Shown here: piece by piece, positions 59,709-64,000 of the stretch
Position numbering within the stretch: position 1 is the first letter of the stretch
How the letters are laid out: the number at the start of each line of letters is the position of its first letter
Origin: Oscheius onirici
Taxonomy: Eukaryota > Nematoda > Chromadorea > Rhabditida > Rhabditidae
Direction of reading: 5' to 3'
DNA: 64,000 bases
Assembly: GCA_932521025.1 (NCBI GenBank)
Contig: OW051470.1
Location: 1,653,501 to 1,717,500 of the forward strand
Notes under the pieces: generated by a model
Database searches by the model: none
Told to the model about the DNA's origin: nothing
What the model saw: the letters and a program-made list of their open reading frames with translations, nothing else
Translations under genes and position numbers: made by a program

Positions 59709-61684
59709 TCAATTGGTTTTCTTCTCCTCCATCGTTTTTCTTGTCTTGGCTGGAATCTTCTGCATGTGATCGTTGTGAAGATTGTGGAGATCGAACTCGA
59801 GAATACAGTTGTCCTTGGTGAAGACGAAGGGAATGGCTCGACGCTTGTCGTTGACTAGAGGACGACGGCAGATTTCTTTGGCGTCTCTGGAAGAAGGAAG
59901 TGAGTGACAAAGGGACAGAGTGACAGAGTGACATAATGACATAATGACAGAGTGACAGAGTGACAGAGAGAAACAGAGTGACAGAGAGACAGGGAAACAG
60001 ACAGAGACAGAGAGAGAGTTACAGAGAGAGAGAGACAGAGAGACAGAGTGACAGAGAGACAGAGAGACAGAGAGACAGAGTGATGGAGTGTCAGAGAGAC
60101 AGAGTGACAGAGTGACAGAGCGACATAATGACAGAGTGACAGAGAGACAGAGTGATAGTGTGACAGAGAGACAGAGTGACAGTAGACTCACCTAAAGACA
60201 CAGATGGTCGGAAGCTGTCTAGAAGTCGGATGAGCATTGACTCTGAATCTTTCAGCCTCTTTGGGCCATCTGCCCACGTCCAGTTTTCCAAAACGCAGGT
60301 TAGGAAGAGTGAACTTTTCACTGAGTTCGGCAAAGACGGGAGTGACATGCTTACAGTCAGGACTCCAGGTAGCATAGAACATAATGACCCAGGAGCAACT
60401 CTTATTGCTTGAAAGCTGGTCCTAAAGAGTGAAAAATTTAAAAGACTGTCTCTAAAACCGCACAAAAAGCTCTGCTCCCTGGAAGTAGGTAATCTGTTCG
60501 GGTCCGTTGTAGAGAGGCTCAGGGAAGATTACGGTCACAACTAAAAAAAGATGAGTTCAAAAATACAATAATGCCCACTTATACAAATGACCAAGAAGAC
60601 GATTCCAATGAGGGGATCGGCTCTGAGGAAAAGAGCACAGTTGGCCAGCTTACTGAACAAGAAGATGTTATTGACGTAGTGCATCCAGTTGGTGGCCTTT
60701 CGTCCCTTCCACATAATGATGACGGCGAGGAAGATGAGGATTTCTCGTTCTCTCTGAAAAAGACCAATTCTTATGGCTAACAAGCTGAAACCAATGGACG
60801 CTGTGATTTTCGAAGGGGCTGCGGCAGAGTATTTGGAATTTTATGGTTAAAGATGGCACTCTGGAGTTCAAAATAATTCATCGAATTTTAAATTTAACAA
60901 GCTCCTGAACAACCTTCTACACGGAATATTTTAATGTCTTCTAACCGAGATCCTCTTTTAGTAAAACGCTGAGGGAACCCGAAGTGTTTTTCCGAACTGT
61001 TCACCTCTTTGACTAAGGCAAAATGCGACTCTAAGGACAATTGTTTCAGTTAAGTTTTGTGAAAAATCCAGCTACCACGTGCGATTTACAAAATTGTCAC
61101 CTTTTCACCTCTCCGGTTTAGCAATCTGAAGACACGTCGGTAACAAGTTAGAACTCGTTAGACGACAACGAAGTTTTGAACTTGACAAAAGATTTGGGAA
61201 GAGTCTGTTTACTGTCGTAAGGGTACGAAAAAAAGGTACGACGCCGCCAAGCGACGGAAGTCGGCTGGTTCTGACTTTAAAGCAATCAAATTTCAATCCG
61301 CGATTGTTTACTTCAGGTAAGTTCTCACGTGGCAATTTTTAGGCTAACACATGATTCCATAAGCTTACTAACTTGTTTTACGGAGTGATTAATTTCTCCG
61401 AGTGACTAACTTGACCTTTTTTTAATCAAAACGCTAGAAAATATACTGTCGTTCTCGGACTCCTGATACATATCCAAAACTGTTTAAATCTGTCGGGAAC
61501 GAGCCTCCTTAAAGCAAGAAAAACTTACCGAATCCACTCCGCATTCTCCTCCCTCGAAGACGAATAGCCGCTCACAAATTTCCGGCACTCCTTTGGCTAT
61601 CAAGAAGGCGACAGAGAGAATAATGTTCAGAAGGTGATAGACGGTCAGAGCTCTTTTTACCTCGGCAAAAGCTGGTATAATCAT
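59709..61684 (-). CDS. TMX2: Thioredoxin-related transmembrane protein 2 (TMX2) homologue (271 aa)
   Basis: Exons 61684-61529, 60753-60579, 60540-60464, 60421-60192 and 59886-59709. It has hydrophobic segments in the first 110 residues (LLNIILSVAFLIA, ILIFLAVIIMW, LIGIVFLVIC), then a thioredoxin-like domain in which the active-site position reads FYATWSPDCKHVTPVF (SPDC in place of CxxC, as in TMX2, which has SNDC). The C-terminus is KKTN, a dilysine ER-retrieval signal. TMX2 is an ER membrane protein linked to redox and calcium handling. An acceptor ends one base before the ATG. Intron 1 is 775 nt; the last intron is largely a GACAGA repeat. Confidence 0.9.
59906..60180. repeat. GACAGA/GTGACAGA simple-sequence tract in TMX2 intron
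   Basis: About 275 bp of interspersed GACAGA and GTGACAGA units fill most of the last TMX2 intron. Similar short tracts occur in other introns of the window. Confidence 0.85.
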
Positions 61685-61687
61685 CCT

Positions 61688-62037
61688 AAAGTTGAGGGAT
61701 TTAAGCACCGGAAGAACTTTACAAGAGGAACGTCATTATGGAACAGTTTTTTGAAAAATCACTAGAGGAAAAGCGTCAAGACAAAGCGTATCAAGTTTTT
61801 TGTAACTTTTCCTTCAAAAAGGCAATTAAAGAATTTTGTGCTTCCTTCTAAAAAAATTGAGAAAAGGGAGCAATACTTGTGATCAGGCTTATAATTTCAG
61901 GAGCTCTGAGACATTAGTAGTGCTCGCAATTTGATGAGGTTCAGGTTGTCGTGGCGGGACCCGGAATTTTTTTTTAAGAGCACCAGAAGAGAGGAAAAAG
62001 TTTTATTAACATTTTAACAACAGATTAATAAAAAAAG
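61688..62037. other. Intergenic between TMX2 and aldo-keto reductase
   Basis: 350 bp, AT-rich, no gene. The two flanking genes are on the same strand. Confidence 0.5.
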
Positions 62038-63652
62038 TTAAGCGACCGAAGCCGGATCCCAACAGCCCTTTTCGTGTCTTTTGTTGTCCAGAAGAAGCTG
62101 GACGTCTTCTTTTGTCATTTCGACTTTTAGAGCAGCGAAATTTTCCTTGACTCTTTCGGGCTTTGTACTGCGAGGAAGAACACTCATTTTCTGAAAATAT
62201 CTTTAGAAAAATATTCTACTTGTACTACCTGAGCAATTCCCCAAGCAAGAAGAAGAGTCGCGACGGGGACAGCATATTTTTCAGCCAGCTGGATGATGGT
62301 TGGATCGGAGAAGAGCTGCTCTCTCATGTCTGGTCCACCGAGAGAACTGTAAGCCTGAAGGAAACCACATAAAGAGGAAAAAAAAGAAAATTACCTGGAA
62401 GTGAATGTCATGTTCATTGCAGTACTTGACGAGGTCAGTCTGGTGAAAGAAGGGATGGTACTCGACCTGAAATAAAAAAACAGATATTTTGGAAAGAGCG
62501 TAGTTAGGGACAGTTTACATGAATGAGAATAGAAAGAGAAAGAGAGAGAGAGATCAGAGAGTCATTCACAGAACAATGCTAGAACTACAGTGAAGACTGG
62601 AGTTTAGAGAAATGACATCAACTCGACAAATATTGTGAGTACTAAATACTCTAAAGGACAAGTAGCATAGATGTACTGTAGGACCAAAAAATAATGGGTT
62701 TGGGCAAAATTCGAAGTGAGTTCCGTCTGTTTAGACTCTAAACATACGGAGTTCCGGATGAAAGCAGAGTTGGGAACAAGATTTGAGGGTTAAAGTGAGA
62801 GTACTACAGAACAGTGCAAAGAAATGCAGAGAGTATGAATATGTAGACATGACTAGACACAAAAAATCTATTGTTAAAATATTCCAGATATTTTTAACGA
62901 AACGGAGTATAGAGAAATTAAGCTGGGAGATAAAAAACATGTGAGATGCGAACTGCGATCCACTACCAATCAATCAAAGTTAGATGGGACCGAGAGCATG
63001 AATGGAATGAACTGAAGACACATATCATTGAAAGACTCACCTGATTCAAACAAGGAAGTACTGTAGCCTGCCCCAGCAGCTCTTCTAGATGTTTAATTTC
63101 GTAGTTTGAGACTCCAATTGCTTTGATCTTGCCCTCCTTATAGTACTTTTCTAAAACTTTCCAGGTATCCCTTCTGTAGTCGGCATTCTGTGGCTCGTGA
63201 ACCTAAAACACTTCTTTGAAAGCACAGTAAAATTTAACCGACCTCAAGTCTGGAAGATCCAGGCCAATGAATGATAACCACGTCAATGTAATCAAGCTTC
63301 AGATTCTCCATAGATTTGTCGATTGATGGTCCAGATTTTTTGGCTCCCTGATTGGCAGGGGAGATCTTGGTCGTGATTACTATGTCCTCTCGTTTGAGAC
63401 CGTGCTTTGGGAGGAGTTCCTGAAGAGCCTCACCGATGTATGTCTCGTTTCCTGGAAGAGTAAGGAGACAGGATTGAGAGACAGTAAATAATTCAACTTA
63501 CCGTAAACTTGAGCAGTGTCAATGAACCTGTAGCCGGCTTCCAGAGCAGCGTCGATAATCTTGAAGATAGTGTCTCGACTTCTGACTTGATAAGTTCCCA
63601 ATCCGAGCAGAGGCATTCTCTCCCTCACGTACTCACGTCCTCTCTTGTCCAT
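62038..63652 (-). CDS. Aldo-keto reductase (290 aa)
   Basis: Exons 63652-63502, 63451-63243, 63202-63041, 62466-62395, 62354-62229 and 62190-62038. NADPH-dependent carbonyl reduction is the family activity. The catalytic tetrad is visible: Asp and Tyr in FIDTAQVYG, Lys in IVITTKIS, His in VVIIHWPGSS. The AKR signature LPRSTKPERVKENF binds the cofactor. GLGTYQ near the N-terminus and VEYHPFFHQ fit. The protein has normal length and no broken junctions. An acceptor lies 3 nt before the ATG. The exact AKR subgroup and substrate are not determined. Confidence 0.92.
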
Positions 63653-63851
63653 TTTCTGAAAAGAAGAACAATTATGAAGAAGAGCTCATTCTGTTTTTGA
63701 AGTGGAGGCGAGAGAACAGCTGGTCTCAAGTGGTTGCATGTCTTATCCGAACAGTACATATAAGGAGATGTGGCGCAATCGGACAGGGCCATTATTGGCA
63801 CAACAGTGGTCAGAGCGGATAATTGTTTCTCTCTGATTCTGCCACTTTATC

Positions 63852-64000
63852 TATCGTAAAAGCTCTTATAGAAGCTCACTGTTGTTCTGCAAAGTTTTAG
63901 AGGACGCCAGGGGCTACAACTTTGCAGAACATCACAAAGTCAGAAAATGTCGTCTTGACCCCAAAAAACGTAAATACGTAATTGCATATCTTACGTAAGG
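63852..64000. mobile_element. Foldback MITE, second copy of the 2-kb element (cut by window end)
   Basis: The end TATCGTAAAAGCTCTTATAG, a 17-bp hairpin module (GTTCTGCAAAGTTTTAG to CTACAACTTTGCAGAAC) and TACGTAATTGCATATCTTAC match 2034-2298. The right end lies beyond the window. Confidence 0.8.

Noticed and set aside
63767-63850. Possible tRNA starting GGAGATGTGGCGCAATCGG
   Set aside because: There is an A-box-like start, but no B box at tRNA spacing and no foldable T-arm.

Overview
The window reads as a nematode nuclear genome, probably a chromadorean/rhabditid. Four copies of the canonical 22-nt SL1 spliced-leader RNA gene are present. Introns are short and end in TTTTCAG. Many genes have a 3' splice acceptor only 1-14 nt before the start codon, as expected for SL trans-splicing. 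All gene models below were built by hand from frame, phase-compatible GT/AG junctions and family similarity; no transcript data were available.

Layout. (1) 1-12.6 kb: the 3' end of an unrecognised gene, then a cluster of a lineage-specific F-box-like family (two intact genes, one truncated gene, one decayed copy, two loose fragments) interleaved with four SL1 RNA genes and one orphan SL1-type promoter. A decayed Merlin transposase lies inside the cluster. (2) 12.6-14.8 kb: repeats, including a non-autonomous hAT element with an 8-bp target duplication. (3) 14.8-22.1 kb, minus: the V-ATPase a-subunit gene (unc-32 type), with three alternative exons at one site and two at another. (4) 22.1-26.8 kb: gene-poor, with a 927-bp near-perfect inverted repeat. 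(5) 26.8-32.1 kb, plus: a DEAD-box helicase with RG and FG repeats (RDE-12/GLH/V as-like). (6) 32.4-35.5 kb, plus: a JMJD4 oxygenase, converging on and overlapping by 9 bp a METTL21A-like methyltransferase (35.4-37.8 kb, minus). (7) 37.8-41.2 kb, plus: a COMM-domain protein, divergent from the methyltransferase, then a small secreted TSP1-like protein. (8) 41.8-55.7 kb, minus: a p400/Domino/SSL-1 chromatin remodeller, which appears as an ATPase unit with its own stop followed by a SANT/Gln-rich unit with its own acceptor and ATG. (9) 58.4-63.7 kb: an unrecognised acidic protein (plus) whose intron is 84 copies of CCCTGT, then TMX2 and an aldo-keto reductase (both minus).

The conserved genes are ordinary housekeeping genes (proton pumping, translation-related modification, chromatin, ER redox, RNA silencing). 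The unusual content is around them: SL1 genes scattered in an F-box cluster rather than seen beside 5S rDNA, two mutually exclusive exon sets with UGCAUG elements, a possibly split p400, and many foldback elements in introns, several sharing one small hairpin module.
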